Below are positions 62,830-64,000 of a stretch of DNA of 64,000 nucleotides, piece after piece. The notes beneath the pieces were generated by a model. The model saw only the letters and a list, made by a program, of their open reading frames with translations. It was not told the origin of the DNA and did no database searches. The translations under genes were made by a program, and so were the position numbers. Origin of the DNA: Sepiola atlantica (taxonomy: Eukaryota; Mollusca; Cephalopoda; Sepiida; Sepiolidae); the NCBI GenBank assembly GCA_963556195.1, contig OY744525.1:76441344-76505343 (forward strand). Reading direction: 5' to 3'. The first letter of the stretch is position 1. The number at the start of each line of letters is the position of its first letter.

Positions 62830-64000
62830 TAGAATTTATTTAACAAAATTTGAGTTAGGCTATACCTTTTCCAAAAATATTAGTGTAAAATCAAGTTCAA
62901 TGCCTGCCAGAGTCGATTCCATAGGTCAAGGGTTGTATATATTAAGACCAAATACACATCCTCTTTATTAGCATTTAAATGACCTTTTACATGAAATCTT
63001 GATCTGCAGCCACCATTCATCTATCAACATTGAAATTTGCAAATGGAATTCTATTTCGTTCTGGATTTTAAATTATTTTGCAGCAACTTACCTACCTACC
63101 TACCTACCTACCTACCTACCTACCTACCTACCTACCTACCTACCTACCTACCTACGTCTGTCACACTTTGTATCTATGATTATAATTGAGTCTACTAATT
63201 AACTGTTTCACATTTTTATGGCATCAATAATTTAGAAACATTACGAAATGCAAATGAATTTAATAGAACATTCTTTATATAAAGTTAAGTTTGACCTAAT
63301 GGGGTAATTACATATAATTGAGAAGAGAGATGTGGTTTGTAAATGGAGGGAGGAGGGTTATAGTTTCAAAAATAAGTTTCGAGGAGGAGGTGTAAGAATG
63401 ATGATTTGAAAGTAGAACTCTTTTAGGTAACACAGTTTGGGAAAATATATTTGAATTGATCTGTTAATTTTTTAAATGGTCAAGCTAACCAATATTAAAT
63501 AACTAGCAGATAACCAGTAATTACTACAAACATTAAAGTTTTCATTCAAATGTTTCTTATTTTCTTTAGTATTATTGAAAAGATCTCCCTTCATTTGTGC
63601 TTTCCATATTTGATCAGACTATATTCATATCTTTACAAATCCTCTAGAAGATGACCAAAGTTAGTCAAAAAACTCAAGCAATAGAGAAAATATAGAGTAA
63701 GGTGAAGATTGCAAAAATGTTATTTACCTTACAGTCTGACTCATATAAGTTTGATAGAATATTGGAAAGAATAATCAACAAATCAAACAAACATAGAATC
63801 TCTATTTTATTTAATAATAAAATGTCTATCTTACTTTTATACATATTAACTACATAACTGGCGTTGATCAAGTGTTCCACTGTGAATCACAGTGTGAAAT
63901 CGGTAATGTTACGTTACTAGTGAAAACAGACGAATGCTCCCTATGAAAATATGCTGGTAGGACGGACAGATAACGTAAAGAAGACACAAATTACTGTTAT
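62830..64000. other. Non-coding, nothing else recognised
   Basis: Apart from the CCTA tract no repeat shared with the rest of the window and no credible gene is seen up to the end of the sequence. Confidence 0.45.
63088..63154. repeat. (CCTA)n microsatellite
   Basis: About 16 perfect ccta units. The open frame over it (Leu-Pro-Thr-Tyr repeats) is an artefact. Confidence 0.98.

Overview
This window looks like intergenic or intronic DNA from a cephalopod mollusc, most likely an octopus. The sequence is strongly AT-rich and full of long (TA)n tracts. I found no open reading frame longer than about 150 codons that looks like a host gene. Several dispersed repeats end in the (ATG)n-tailed sequence around 'gtaaaacggacattaaaccg' that I recognise from octopus and squid SINE/LINE repeats. 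tRNA-derived SINEs with clear A and B boxes are abundant. The octopus assignment is an inference from repeat families, not from a host gene.

Layout. 1-5 kb: AT-rich DNA with a 107-bp near-identical local duplication, a perfect-looking palindrome (3.23-3.36 kb) and a 750-bp degenerate polypyrimidine minisatellite (3.72-4.47 kb). 5-13 kb: a roughly 450-bp dispersed repeat, two tRNA-SINEs, two copies of a SINE body related to the U2-headed family, a 26-bp snap-back hairpin and a LINE 3' end. 13-16 kb: two opposed copies of another repeat around a GC-richer block. 17-21.2 kb: a nest of two unrelated non-LTR retrotransposon types, four fragments with recognisable reverse-transcriptase C-terminal residues. 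23-24 kb: two palindromic foldback elements. 26.7-28.7 kb: the most interesting cluster, with two copies of a SINE whose 5' end is the 5' part of U2 snRNA, one with an 11-bp target-site duplication and one flanked on both sides by U2 sequence, followed by a 428-bp MITE with an 8-bp target duplication. 30-47 kb: 5S-rRNA-headed SINEs, more tRNA-SINEs, foldback families and local duplications. 48.5-49.2 kb: a 19-unit AT-rich minisatellite. 49.7-60.5 kb: a dispersed repeat family, one possible small 5' exon (50.0 kb), a LINE fragment, SINEs including a textbook copy with 12-bp target duplications (53.3 kb) and a head-to-head SINE pair (58.7-59.25 kb). 60.5-64 kb: a nested inverted-repeat element and a (CCTA)n tract.

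How the parts relate. LINE fragments of two kinds are present, and SINEs with three kinds of Pol III or snRNA heads (tRNA, 5S rRNA, U2 snRNA) share the same 64 kb. Many non-LINE elements start or stop exactly at a (TA)n tract, suggesting insertion into, or generation of, TA microsatellites. No protein-coding host gene, rRNA or functional tRNA gene is supported. The two candidate exons and the Myb/SANT-like fragment are weak calls and are labelled so.
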